Assembly (NCBI GenBank): GCA_965217825.1
Contig: OZ244571.1
Coordinates: 248,001-312,000, forward strand
Reading direction: 5' to 3'
Origin: VXNE01 sp965217825
Lineage (GTDB): Bacteria; Pseudomonadota; Gammaproteobacteria; Pseudomonadales; Azotimanducaceae
DNA: 64,000 nucleotides
How positions within the stretch are numbered: position 1 is the stretch's first letter; each line of letters starts with the position of its first letter. A model generated the notes under the pieces. It did no database searches. It was given only the letters and a program-made list of their open reading frames with translations, and was not told where the DNA came from. Positions 17,888 to 26,894 of this stretch are shown in pieces. Made by a program: the position numbers and the translations under genes.

Positions 17888-19525
17888 TCACAGGTCCGGT
17901 GTTGAACCCTCGTCCAGCATGTCGGCGCGAACCAAGACCGCAAGAATGTCGAAGGGCGCATCTTGTCCTTCAACCTGCCGATACCAAACGAAACGCCATT
18001 CGTCATAGAAAAAACTGTCCCACTCTCGTTTCTCAACTTCGTGAAACAACGGCCTGCCGGCGACAATCACTCCGGCCGCCGACCCACGTGACAAGGCCTT
18101 TCGAAGCCGCGCGGCGGCGGCGTCTTCCGAACCATCGCCGGAGAATGCGTTGCCGACCCACGGCACACCGGGCCGGAACCAGTTGCCAGCGTACGTGAAC
18201 GGTGGCTGCAATGACTTGCCTGTGTTGAGTATCCAAAGTCCACAGATCCCGCTGAGGTCGAGGACGGTCTGATTGGGTCCAAGACGCTTAATCCAATGTA
18301 CGGCGGAGTCACAATAGGCAGTTGGCAGGCTTCTGTTTTCACCGTCCTTCTTCCAAGGATCGAATGGAAGTGCCAGGACGACACCGAGGCAAGCCACAGC
18401 AGTCGCTCGAAGGGCGCCCGGGCCAACGTGTCGGGATGCCCAAGACGCCTCCCAAACCCGCCAATGACAGAGCCTTGCGGTGAAGATAGCCGCGAACAGA
18501 GCAACTACCGGCGCTGCTTCAATGAAGTACTCGCGCGCGGGTGGCCTGATTAACGCCATCGTCAGATACCCGAGCATCAAGGGGACGACAAGGAAAACCG
18601 AGTACCGGAGTGTCGATCCGTTCGGCGAGTTCCTTACGGCACCAGGGAACCAGGCCGCTCCAAAGAGTAGAACCAATATGTATACAAATGCCCAGGGAGC
18701 AGAACCGGGCAGTTTCGCCGCAGATTCCCAATACGCCCACCACTCCTTCTCGATTCCCGCATCAATCACCCCGAACGGAGCGACAAATACGGTTCGGTAG
18801 AACACATCAAATGGCCCCCAGAAGTAGAACGCGCCAATAATTGCGACCGAGGGAAGTACGGCCATCGTAAGCCAGACCAGACGCGCTGGTTGACCCAGCT
18901 TCGACCCACCCAGCATCGCAAGCGCGGCCAATCCCATGGCAGCGAGGCCTGCCTGCACCATCACCCAGGGCAATGTGCCCGCGAGAATCGCGGAGATGAC
19001 GAGGCACGGTTTGGACCCCCGAATGCCCGCCACCAAGCACGCGAAAGCCGCCAGGGACATACCCATGACGAAATGGTTGGGCATCGCAAGGTGGTGCAGA
19101 TCTGCCATATTTGTCGAAACCAGCAGGACGAGCGCTCCTATCAGCGCTGCAGGGGTGCCCAGCCCACGCCGGAATAGGCAGAAGAACGTCCAAGTCGCCC
19201 CCGCCTGCACGAGGACAGTCAGCAGCCTGAGCGCGGCCAGTGCCGCGAAAGCGTCGTCGAACAACGCCGATGGCAGGGCAATGAAGTATGCGAGCGGCGC
19301 CCGCACGTCCCAGTAGACCTCGTAAGGAAAGGAGCCATCAAGAATCGACTTCGCCATTACAAGCAGGCTTAGCTCGTCTGGACCCATGGACGTACTGAAG
19401 GATTCTGCTCGAAACAGGAATGCCGCCAGGATAGCTATGGGGAACGCGACAAATTCCACACGGGTCCCTGACCAGGATTCACGCACGTCTCTGAACGAAA
19501 AACCGGTGCGCGGATCTTTGCCCAT
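17888..19525 (-). CDS. GT-C-like polytopic membrane protein, paralogue 1
   Basis: About 545 residues with ten or more helices. The loop after helix 1 has GPDE and GSFPYEVYWDVRAPLAYF, resembling the acidic catalytic loop of dolichyl/undecaprenyl-phosphate-sugar-dependent (GT39/GT83-like) transferases. Other conserved segments are FFCLFRR, HHLAMPNHFVMGMSLAAF and a soluble C-terminus with DLSGICGLWIL. The open frame reaches 19651, but alignment with its neighbour supports a start near ATG 19525. It is closely related to paralogue 2 even at DNA level. The transferred sugar is unknown. Confidence 0.75.
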   Translation of the reverse strand: MGKDPRTGFSFRDVRESWSGTRVEFVAFPIAILAAFLFRAESFSTSMGPDELSLLVMAKSILDGSFPYEVYWDVRAPLAYFIALPSALFDDAFAALAALRLLTVLVQAGATWTFFCLFRRGLGTPAALIGALVLLVSTNMADLHHLAMPNHFVMGMSLAAFACLVAGIRGSKPCLVISAILAGTLPWVMVQAGLAAMGLAALAMLGGSKLGQPARLVWLTMAVLPSVAIIGAFYFWGPFDVFYRTVFVAPFGVIDAGIEKEWWAYWESAAKLPGSAPWAFVYILVLLFGAAWFPGAVRNSPNGSTLRYSVFLVVPLMLGYLTMALIRPPAREYFIEAAPVVALFAAIFTARLCHWRVWEASWASRHVGPGALRATAVACLGVVLALPFDPWKKDGENRSLPTAYCDSAVHWIKRLGPNQTVLDLSGICGLWILNTGKSLQPPFTYAGNWFRPGVPWVGNAFSGDGSEDAAAARLRKALSRGSAAGVIVAGRPLFHEVEKREWDSFFYDEWRFVWYRQVEGQDAPFDILAVLVRADMLDEGSTPDL

Positions 19526-19758
19526 GATCGTCATTAACGTCGCCAAGACGAAGATCGAGGAATTACGTATGAGGAACGAGCGATTGTCTTGCCCGAAAAT
19601 GTGGATTTTGCCATCTCGCTTCCCGCGGCTACCACGCGATCCATGGAACAATTCGGGGCAGGAAGTCGTGTTGCACCGCAGGATTGACCGACCCGGCCGG
19701 ATTACCCCCTACCAGCAATATCCGCTCTTGGCGTAACAAGTGCTTGTACTTGCTCAAT

Positions 19759-21393
19759 TCACCCAGACGCTTCGGACGGGGCTGTCCGTGCCTCGTTCAG
19801 CGTATCTGAGCGAACAAACACCGCCAGCCTGTCAAAACCTGCAAGGTGTCCTGGGGCGAATCGATACCACACCAACCGCCATTCGTCATAAAAAAAACGC
19901 TCCCATCCCCTTTGTTCGACTTCGTCGAGCAGCAGTCCATTGGCGACGATCACGCCTGCGTCCGAACGATGAGACAGGGCTTCGCGAAGCCGGGCGACGG
20001 CGCCAGCTTCCGAACCATCACCGGAGATAGCGTTGCCAATCCACGGCGTCCTTGGCCGGAACCAGTTGCCCGCGTAAGTGAACGGTGGGTGCAGAGCCTT
20101 CCCGGTGTCGAGTATCCGGAGTCCGCATATCCCGCTGAGGTCGAGAACGGTTCGGCCGGGATCAAGCCGGTCTATCCAATGAACCAAGCTGTCGCAATAG
20201 GCTGTGGGCAACGGACTACGCGTGTCACTCTTGTTCTCCCATGGAAAGAACGGAAGCGCCATCGTCACACCAAGGCAGGCGACGGCAGTCGCTGGAAGGA
20301 TGGTGGGGGACATGCGCAGGAATGATCGAAGCCTATCCCATGACCGCCAACGCCAGAGACTCCAGGAGGCAATTGCCGCGAACAAAGCGGCTGCCGGCGC
20401 CGCCTCGATGAAATAATCTAGCGACGGTAACGGCCTTATGGACGCCATCACGAAAAACCCGACCAACAGCGGCACAATGATGTAGGGAGCGTAACGAATC
20501 GGTGAACCCGAAGGTGCTTGTCGAGCGGCGCTTCGGAACAACACTGCGCCGACAATCAAATTCAGGATGTAGACGATGCGCCAGGGTACCGAACCGGGCA
20601 AGTCCGACAAGGTCCCCCGATGCCACGACCAGTCCATCCCCAATCCCGCCTCAATCACTCCGAAGGGCGCGAGAAACACGGTCCGGACAAACGTGTCGAA
20701 AGGTCCCCACAAGAAGAAGGCGCCGATCATGACGATTGAGGGAAGTACCGCCACACAGGCCCATGTCATGCGCTCGGTTCGTCGAAGTGCCGGATCAGCG
20801 AACATCACAAGCGCTGCCAGACCCAGGGTTACAAGGCCCGATTGAACCATCACCCAAGGTAACGCTCCAGCCAGAATAGCCGAGAAGAAGAGACTGGGCC
20901 GGCTACCCCGAATGGCCGCCACCAGGCACGCGAAAGCCGCCAAGGACATGCCCATAGCGAAGTGGTTGGGCATTGCAAGGTGGTGCACATCCGCCACATT
21001 CGTCGAAACGAGCAGCACCAGTGCTCCTATCAACGCCGCAGGGACGCCCAGCGCGCGCCGGAAAAGGCAAAAGAACGTCCATGTCGCCCCCGCATGTACG
21101 AAGACAGTCAGCAATCTCAGCGTGGCCAACGCCACGAAAGCGTCCTCGAACAACGCCGATGGCAGGGCAATGAAATACGCGAGCGGTGCCCGTACGTCCC
21201 AGTAGACTTCATAAGGAAAGGAGCCATCAAGAATCGACTTCGCCATCACAAGCAGACTTAGCTCGTCCGGACCCATGGACGTACTGAAGGACTCTGCCCG
21301 AAACAGGAATGCCGCGACAATGGCTATGGGAATCGCGACAAACCCCACCCGTGCGTTCTTGCGCAACCCTCGCCACATGCTTCCTACGGCCAC
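19759..21393 (-). CDS. GT-C-like polytopic membrane protein, paralogue 2
   Basis: 544 residues, the middle of three tandem paralogues. It has the same GPDE / GSFPYEVYWDVRAPLAYF catalytic-loop-like segment, the same helix pattern and a C-terminal soluble DLSGICGLRIL region. The start overlaps the stop of paralogue 3 by 10 bases, so those two are coupled. Most of the first 250 residues are nearly identical to paralogue 1, pointing to a recent duplication. Confidence 0.78.
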   Translation of the reverse strand: MAVGSMWRGLRKNARVGFVAIPIAIVAAFLFRAESFSTSMGPDELSLLVMAKSILDGSFPYEVYWDVRAPLAYFIALPSALFEDAFVALATLRLLTVFVHAGATWTFFCLFRRALGVPAALIGALVLLVSTNVADVHHLAMPNHFAMGMSLAAFACLVAAIRGSRPSLFFSAILAGALPWVMVQSGLVTLGLAALVMFADPALRRTERMTWACVAVLPSIVMIGAFFLWGPFDTFVRTVFLAPFGVIEAGLGMDWSWHRGTLSDLPGSVPWRIVYILNLIVGAVLFRSAARQAPSGSPIRYAPYIIVPLLVGFFVMASIRPLPSLDYFIEAAPAAALFAAIASWSLWRWRSWDRLRSFLRMSPTILPATAVACLGVTMALPFFPWENKSDTRSPLPTAYCDSLVHWIDRLDPGRTVLDLSGICGLRILDTGKALHPPFTYAGNWFRPRTPWIGNAISGDGSEAGAVARLREALSHRSDAGVIVANGLLLDEVEQRGWERFFYDEWRLVWYRFAPGHLAGFDRLAVFVRSDTLNEARTAPSEASG

Positions 21394-22997
21394 TGCAAAC
21401 CAGCGTCTGGAAAATCAGCTCGACGAACAAAGATCGCAAGCGTCGAGAAGCGATCATCCAGAGCATAGCCATCGATGCTTCGGAACCACACCAGTTTCCA
21501 ATCCCGAAAAAATGGTTCATGCCATCTCCGTTTCCGGAGTTCATCGTAGATCCGCCTGTCGGCAAGAATGATTCCCGCCGTGGACGCTGGCCCAATCGCC
21601 GCACCCAATCTCGCCGCAGCCGCACTCTCGGAACCATCGCCTCCAAGGGCTTCCCCCACCCAACGCATGTGTAGCTGACGAAACCAGTGGTCGGTAAACG
21701 TAAACGGAGGATGTAGAGATGAGTCGGACTGGAGTATCCAATAGCTGCAAAGTGCGCTGGTGTCGAGGACGGTCCGCTGGGGGCCAAGTCGCTTGATCCA
21801 CCAGGCCGCTCCTTCGCAGTATGCCGCCGGCAAGGGCGGTTCTGATGTTTCCTTTCCTGGACCTGTCAGGAGGGCCAACATAAGCACGAGGTATGCGGCA
21901 AGACACCCCCGAAGAACCGATGGCCGGAAATATCGAAACCCGGCGAATGTATCCCACGCTTTTGATGTGAATATTCTGTGTGCAGCGACGGCCACGAGAA
22001 GCGCCGCCGCTGGCGCGGCATCGATCCAGTACTCCGGCGCCGCGCTCTTGATATACGCCATAAGGACCAATGGCAGAAGTGGCGGCAGAACAAGATAGGG
22101 GCTGAGCCGAAGGGGAGATCCCGAGGAAGTCCCGCGAACCAGCCCCGGCAAGAGGGCGATCCCCGCAACGAGCAGAATGACGTAGTGAAGCATTTCCGGG
22201 GACACACTTGCGCCCGACGTCTCTCGATCCGGGAAGAACGACGTTCCCTTGGCGAAACCTTCCGTCAAGAAGTCGATCGGCGCCAGAAACACGGTCCGGA
22301 CGAACGCGTCGAAGGGACCCCAGAGAATGTAGGCTACGACTACAGCGAGGGACGGAAGCGCCGCGACCGCCAACCATGGTCCGATCCAACGACGTTTCGA
22401 CCGCGCGCCGGACATCGCGAGCCAGCCGATGGCGAGAGCGGCAAGCCCGGTATGGACCATCATCCACGGCAGCAATCCGGCCAAAAAAGCCGACGCGAGA
22501 TACATCGCTCGCCGGTTGCGCCGAAGTCCTTCCACCGCACATGCGAATGCCCCCAGCGACATTGCCATCGCAAAGTGGTTCGGCACGGCAAGATGATGCA
22601 GCTCCGCCATGTTCGCCGACGCCAACAGCGCTACCAGGCCGAGCGCCGCCGCCAGCGATCCGAGCTGCCGACGAAACAGGCAGAAAAATAGCCAGGCGGC
22701 AACTCCCTGGGCGAGCAATGCCAGCAGCCTCAGCGTCTTGACCGCCGTAACGGTGTCCTGCAGGTATGCGGAAGGCAGGCCCCAGAGATAAGCGAGCGGG
22801 GGACGCACATCCCAGAATTCGCCGTAAGGAAACTTGCCTTCCAAGATCACACCCGCCATGGCGACAAGGCTGAATTCGTCGGCCCCCACACCGACAGTCA
22901 AAGACTTCGCCCGGAAAGCGAATGTCGCCACCACGATCAGGGGAATCGCGGCGATCTCCGGACGGACCCGTTGCAACTGTTCTGCGAACACTTCCAT
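21384..22997 (-). CDS. GT-C-like polytopic membrane protein, paralogue 3
   Basis: 537 residues and first of the minus-strand trio. It has GADEFSLVAMAGVILEGKFPYGEFWDVRPPLAYLW in the catalytic-loop position (diverged from the other two), FFCLFRRQLG, HHLAVPNHFAMAMSLGAF and a soluble C-terminal domain with DTSALCSYWIL. It is the most divergent copy and may have a different acceptor or donor. The start lies about 100 bp from the divergent flp gene, so the promoters of the two blocks share this gap. Confidence 0.78.
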   Translation of the reverse strand: MEVFAEQLQRVRPEIAAIPLIVVATFAFRAKSLTVGVGADEFSLVAMAGVILEGKFPYGEFWDVRPPLAYLWGLPSAYLQDTVTAVKTLRLLALLAQGVAAWLFFCLFRRQLGSLAAALGLVALLASANMAELHHLAVPNHFAMAMSLGAFACAVEGLRRNRRAMYLASAFLAGLLPWMMVHTGLAALAIGWLAMSGARSKRRWIGPWLAVAALPSLAVVVAYILWGPFDAFVRTVFLAPIDFLTEGFAKGTSFFPDRETSGASVSPEMLHYVILLVAGIALLPGLVRGTSSGSPLRLSPYLVLPPLLPLVLMAYIKSAAPEYWIDAAPAAALLVAVAAHRIFTSKAWDTFAGFRYFRPSVLRGCLAAYLVLMLALLTGPGKETSEPPLPAAYCEGAAWWIKRLGPQRTVLDTSALCSYWILQSDSSLHPPFTFTDHWFRQLHMRWVGEALGGDGSESAAAARLGAAIGPASTAGIILADRRIYDELRKRRWHEPFFRDWKLVWFRSIDGYALDDRFSTLAIFVRRADFPDAGLQWP

Positions 22998-23035
22998 GCC
23001 TAGAAACCGGGGAACCGGTGAGATGATTTATAGAT

Positions 23036-23048
23036 GCGCCAGTGGCGC
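23036..23048. promoter_or_regulatory. Palindrome in the flp / GT-C divergent promoter region
   Basis: Perfect GCGCCA-G-TGGCGC palindrome 48 bases upstream of the flp start, between two divergent operons; a plausible regulator site. Confidence 0.35.
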
Positions 23049-23095
23049 AAATATGGTATCAAGCCCGCCCGTTCTACGAACTGACAGTGGTTGAT

Positions 23096-23323
23096 ATGGA
23101 TCTGGTTTCGAAGTGTGTCTCCTGCATTGCGGCCAAGGTCACCGCCTTTGTTGCTGACCTGCGAGGGGTGTCAACGGTCGAGTATGCGCTCATGGTCGTC
23201 GCGGTAGTTGCTGCTGTTGCCTTGGCGGCGGGCTTTCTGGGCGATGCCTTCGAGGCATTGTTCAAGGATCTGAGCAAGGAAATGACAACAGGTGTTGGTA
23301 CTGTTAAGAGTACGGTCACCTAA
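23096..23323 (+). CDS. flp: Flp pilin (major tad pilus subunit)
   Basis: 75-residue prepilin. A short leader is followed by RGVSTVEYALMVVAVVAAVALAAGFLG. Cleavage after the Gly would leave a mature pilin with the invariant Glu-Tyr pair and one hydrophobic helix, as in Flp/type IVb pilins. The upstream open frame to 23042 is not needed; ATG 23096 gives a normal-length leader. It opens the tad locus and precedes the prepilin peptidase. Confidence 0.92.
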   Translation: MDLVSKCVSCIAAKVTAFVADLRGVSTVEYALMVVAVVAAVALAAGFLGDAFEALFKDLSKEMTTGVGTVKSTVT

Positions 23324-23385
23324 TTGACCAGCAAACTCCGCCCCAGGCGTTGCAACCCATGCGGGTAGTTTCTCGCTAATGCCAA

Positions 23386-23835
23386 ATGCTTGGAGCGACC
23401 GCGCTTTACTGCTGCGTCCTTGTTTCCCTGGTGGCAGTGTGGACCGACGTAAGGCGGCGAGAAGTGCCGCACTGGATCATAGGCACCCTGGTAGGGCTCT
23501 GGGTGTTGGCGGCGGTTATGGCCCCCGAAGCACTCAACGGCGAGCCAGTGATGGGCCTCGTCTGCGGAGCAGCGGCGCTCGTCGTCGGTTTTTGCCTGCA
23601 TGCCCTGGGCTGGCTTGGCGGCGGGGACGGCAAGTTGCTGGCCGCGCTGGCGATGTGGCTGGGACCCGCCGACCTGGGCCTCGCGCTGCTCGCAACCGGT
23701 TTCTTCGGACTGCTCCTGGCGGCTCCGGCGTTGCTCGGGCTTTCCACGGTTTTCCGGGAACGGGGCATCCCCTACGCGTGTGCCATCGCTCCCCCCGCTG
23801 CCGCGATTCTCGCAGTCCGCGCCGTGGTCGGCTAG
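23386..23835 (+). CDS. tadV: Prepilin peptidase TadV/CpaA (A24 family)
   Basis: Membrane aspartyl protease (149 aa) that cleaves the Flp leader and the TadE/F pseudopilin leaders. Both catalytic Asp motifs are visible: TDVRRREVPHW after helix 1 and GWLGGGDGKLLAAL in the middle. It has four to five helices and no methyltransferase domain, as is usual for the Tad type. It lies between flp and cpaB. Confidence 0.93.
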   Translation: MLGATALYCCVLVSLVAVWTDVRRREVPHWIIGTLVGLWVLAAVMAPEALNGEPVMGLVCGAAALVVGFCLHALGWLGGGDGKLLAALAMWLGPADLGLALLATGFFGLLLAAPALLGLSTVFRERGIPYACAIAPPAAAILAVRAVVG

Positions 23836-23867
23836 CGCTATACCAACCCTGATGGGATGTCGAACAG

Positions 23868-24932
23868 ATGGCATTGTCGGACTACTTCCGCCCCGATCTC
23901 TTCCGCGCGCGCAACCTCGTGCCGGCGGGCATTGCCATCGTCGTAGTGGCCGGTGCCTGGTTCGGTATCCGCCAAACGCAGACTGACGAAACGCCGCCCG
24001 CAGCCCAACAGGCTGCGTCGGCCCCCGTCGAAGCTCCTTCTCGAGAGGCACCGCCCCCGGCGGAACCCGAGATATCCCCGACTGTGCTGGTGGCAAGCCG
24101 CGACATCGGCCGAGGCGTCCTGTTGAACATGGACTTGGTCGAATGGCAGGAATGGCTCGAACCCGTGGACCTGTCCCGCGCGGTCATCAAGGACGCCGTG
24201 CCCCTCGAATCGGTGATCGGCGCCGTGACGCGCAGGGCTATCACGACCGGCGAACCTATCACTTGGGAAAATCTCGTCATGTCCGGTATGCCGGGATTCG
24301 TCACCGCTGTATTGTCGCCAGGTCACCGCGCAATGACGGTGTCGGTGGACGAATCCACGACGCGCGCCCAGATCATCTACCCAGGTGACCGAGTGGACGT
24401 GATCCTCGTGCACTCTCCGGGTTCCGGAGGCGTACCTGTAGATTTGGGCGGCAGTGCCGGTCCCGCTTCACAGGTAATCGTGCGCGACGTGCGCGTGCTC
24501 GCCGTCGGCTCCGCCACCATGGACATGAACCGCTATGGAACGACTTCGATTGCGGCGGGAGGCCAGCTCCGACGTCCCGAACCGCCTTCGGGCGAGACGT
24601 ACACGCTGGAGGTTTCGACGCTGGACGCGGAGCGCATCGCCCTCGCGTCGGTGGCGGGACGCCTCACGTTGGTTGTCCGTCCAATTTCTGCGGTGTCGGT
24701 AGTAGACGCGACATCGCAAAGCGTTGGCTTCGAAGAGGCGACGAAGCCGGTTCGATTCGCGGAGGTCATGCACGGCCTGGGTCCCACCGAGGCAGAGCTG
24801 GCGCCGCCAGCACCCAGGATCCGCATCATCCGCGGTCGCGGGAGGTCGAGCGAAGAAACCCTGGAGGCCCGGGAGGAGGCCCGGGCCGAAGAAGCCGCAA
24901 GCCTGCTGGCCGAGGCGCTACGCGGCGGCTGA
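23868..24932 (+). CDS. cpaB: Tad pilus assembly protein CpaB/RcpC
   Basis: Periplasmic, membrane-anchored pilus assembly factor (354 aa). It has an N-terminal transmembrane helix (VPAGIAIVVVAGAWFGI), a Pro-rich linker and an SAF domain (VLVASRDIGRGVLL to ITWENLVM). An RcpC-type region follows with GHRAMTVSVDEST and YPGDRVDVILVHS. The C-terminal tail is a charged helix. The stop is 7 bases before cpaC. Confidence 0.92.
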   Translation: MALSDYFRPDLFRARNLVPAGIAIVVVAGAWFGIRQTQTDETPPAAQQAASAPVEAPSREAPPPAEPEISPTVLVASRDIGRGVLLNMDLVEWQEWLEPVDLSRAVIKDAVPLESVIGAVTRRAITTGEPITWENLVMSGMPGFVTAVLSPGHRAMTVSVDESTTRAQIIYPGDRVDVILVHSPGSGGVPVDLGGSAGPASQVIVRDVRVLAVGSATMDMNRYGTTSIAAGGQLRRPEPPSGETYTLEVSTLDAERIALASVAGRLTLVVRPISAVSVVDATSQSVGFEEATKPVRFAEVMHGLGPTEAELAPPAPRIRIIRGRGRSSEETLEAREEARAEEAASLLAEALRGG

Positions 24933-24938
24933 TTTGCG

Positions 24939-26402
24939 ATGCGCGGCACACCAACACCGACCTTGTTGCGCGCCTTGGCCCGCGCATGGGTGACAATCGC
25001 CTGCTGCTTCGGGGTGATCGCGCTGGCCGCGCCGGTCGAGAGTCAGTCCATCAACCTGTTGCCGGGGCGCTCGGAGACACTGACGTATGCCACCGACATC
25101 GGCACCGCCCTGATCGTCGACCCCGACACGGCCGATGTCGAAGTGCTCGACGCGCGCAACCTGCTCGTGTTGGGCTACGCACCTGGAATTACACGCCTTG
25201 AGGTGTACGACACCGACAACGCGCTTTTGGGCACGTACCACGTCGAAGTGCGAACCCAACAGTCAGAGGATGCACAAGCGGTGGTATCACGAATCGTCGG
25301 CGACGATTCTGACATACGGGTCGATTCCGTCGGGGATACGCTATTCGTGGCCGGCGAAGCCAAAAGCCCGTCGCAAGCGGAACTCGTATTGCGGGCAGTG
25401 CGGTCCGTCGCGGGGGGTACGCAAGTGGTGGATGCCGTTTCGCTCGACAACCCGGTCCAGGTCAATCTGGAAGCCGTGATCTCCGAAGTGTCGCGCAATG
25501 TCACCCGCGAACTCGGTATCGACTGGTCGCTCGATATCAATCCCTTCGCGCACCCCTTGAGGACCATGGTATCCGGGGTGCGTCTGGGATCGGGGGCGCT
25601 GCAAATCGCGGACGTGTATTCGCAAACGCTTTCATTCGCCCCGCTGTTTTCCGGCTTGCCTCCCGGAATCGGTCGATTGGTGGAAGAAGAAACGGCGAAT
25701 GTGGTGCAAGCCGAACTCGAGACCCTGGAACCCGGCGTGGTCCGGGGCACCCGAGGCGGCGACGGCGGCATCGTTCTCGCGCACTACAAGGATATCCATG
25801 GTTCCAAGTATCGCGCATCGGCCTTCCTGGAAGCCCTGGCGGAGAACGGTCTGGCGGTCGTGCTCGCTCGGCCGAACATCACTGCGGTGAGCGGTCAGCC
25901 GGCCGAGTTTTTCTCCGGCGTGGAAATACCGGTGCCCACCGTGGCCGAAGGTGGCGCGATCGGCACCGAATATCGACAGACCGGCGTGAGCCTGGCATTT
26001 ACCCCCACCGTGCTCGACAACGACCAGATCTCGCTCACGGTGCAGCCGCGCATTCGGGAAATCGCTCCGGGCGGTGCGAACATCTTTGGGGCATTCGTGC
26101 CGAACATCAATGAACGCTCGGCCGCAACCACCGTTGAACTTGGAAACGGCGAATCCATCGCCATCGCGGGCCTGTATCGCCGCACGACAGGAAGCTCCAT
26201 TTCCGGCATACCGCTGTTGAAGGACATCCCGGTGTGGGGCGCGCTGTTCCGCACAACGCGCGATACGGACCGGTCGGTCGAACTGATCATCGTCGTCACA
26301 CCGCGCATCGTAGCGTCCGTGAGTGCGCCGGCAGCCGAAGGGCTGGGCAGAATCGCGCGCGCCGGCCCGGCGCAACAGCTCGGCAACGAGTTCTACTACT
26401 GA
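24939..26402 (+). CDS. cpaC: Tad pilus secretin CpaC/RcpA
   Basis: Outer-membrane secretin ring through which the Flp pilus exits; 487 residues. Signal peptide, then the pilus/secretin N-terminal domain (INLLPGRSETLTYATDIGTALIVDP), BON-like repeats, and the secretin domain from VNLEAVISEVSRNVTRELGIDW to the terminal SVELIIVVTPRIVA. The LARPNITAVSGQPAEFFSG stretch is typical. A family-1 repeat follows about 80 bp downstream. Confidence 0.95.
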   Translation: MRGTPTPTLLRALARAWVTIACCFGVIALAAPVESQSINLLPGRSETLTYATDIGTALIVDPDTADVEVLDARNLLVLGYAPGITRLEVYDTDNALLGTYHVEVRTQQSEDAQAVVSRIVGDDSDIRVDSVGDTLFVAGEAKSPSQAELVLRAVRSVAGGTQVVDAVSLDNPVQVNLEAVISEVSRNVTRELGIDWSLDINPFAHPLRTMVSGVRLGSGALQIADVYSQTLSFAPLFSGLPPGIGRLVEEETANVVQAELETLEPGVVRGTRGGDGGIVLAHYKDIHGSKYRASAFLEALAENGLAVVLARPNITAVSGQPAEFFSGVEIPVPTVAEGGAIGTEYRQTGVSLAFTPTVLDNDQISLTVQPRIREIAPGGANIFGAFVPNINERSAATTVELGNGESIAIAGLYRRTTGSSISGIPLLKDIPVWGALFRTTRDTDRSVELIIVVTPRIVASVSAPAAEGLGRIARAGPAQQLGNEFYY

Positions 26403-26485
26403 TCGATAGCCGCCCGTACCTGTTACGCAGAGGTGACGGTTGCATGCGCGATGTTGCGGAGAAAGCTGGCGAACCCGTAGAATCG

Positions 26486-26596
26486 CTACAGGCTGTCGGA
26501 CTTGCCGCCATTGCGGCAAGATCGACAGGGTGATAGGTAGGCTTGGGCGGGGGCATAACACGGCACCCGACCGGGCGACGGATTTTGTGGCACTAG
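26486..26596 (+). repeat. Family-1 dispersed repeat, copy A (short form)
   Basis: About 111 bp between cpaC and the small lipoprotein gene. It contains the hairpin CTTGCCGC / GCGGCAAG flanked by GTCG / CGAC, the gcttgggcgggggca core and the end ttttgtggcactag. Forward orientation. Confidence 0.9.
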
Positions 26597-26605
26597 GCCG
26601 CTGAA

Positions 26606-26839
26606 ATGTCGAGAAGAAAACCGATGCGACGCCTTGCGATATTTGGATTGGTCGCGCTCGGCGGGCTGTTGTCTGCTTGCCAGTCGCAACAGCAACCGCC
26701 CGAGGAAGGCGCGTATGTGGATTTCGTATTGGAAATGATGGTCGAGTCCGCGAAACAGTCGAAAGGGCCGGACGACGCTGAACCGGCGATCAAAGCCGTT
26801 GAAGGTTGGCGTGGTGCCGGCGAAGAAGGGACCGACTGA
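26606..26839 (+). CDS. Small lipoprotein of the tad locus
   Basis: 77 residues. The basic N-terminus and hydrophobic stretch end in the lipobox LLSAC (Cys25), followed by a short acidic mature part (EEGAYVDFVLEMMVESAKQSKGPDD). ATG 26624 is an alternative start. It sits between cpaC and cpaE, where other tad loci encode CpaD-type lipoproteins, but it is far too short for CpaD and not similar. A helper of the secretin is possible but not shown. Confidence 0.75.
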   Translation: MSRRKPMRRLAIFGLVALGGLLSACQSQQQPPEEGAYVDFVLEMMVESAKQSKGPDDAEPAIKAVEGWRGAGEEGTD

Positions 26840-26894
26840 CAGAATACGTCGATAGATGTCGACGACGCGGAACCAATGGAGTCGCTGAAAGTCG

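Noticed and set aside
17754..18008. Short plus-strand open frame between the sulfatase-like gene and GT-C paralogue 1
   Set aside because: It overlaps the end of the paralogue and shows no known motif.
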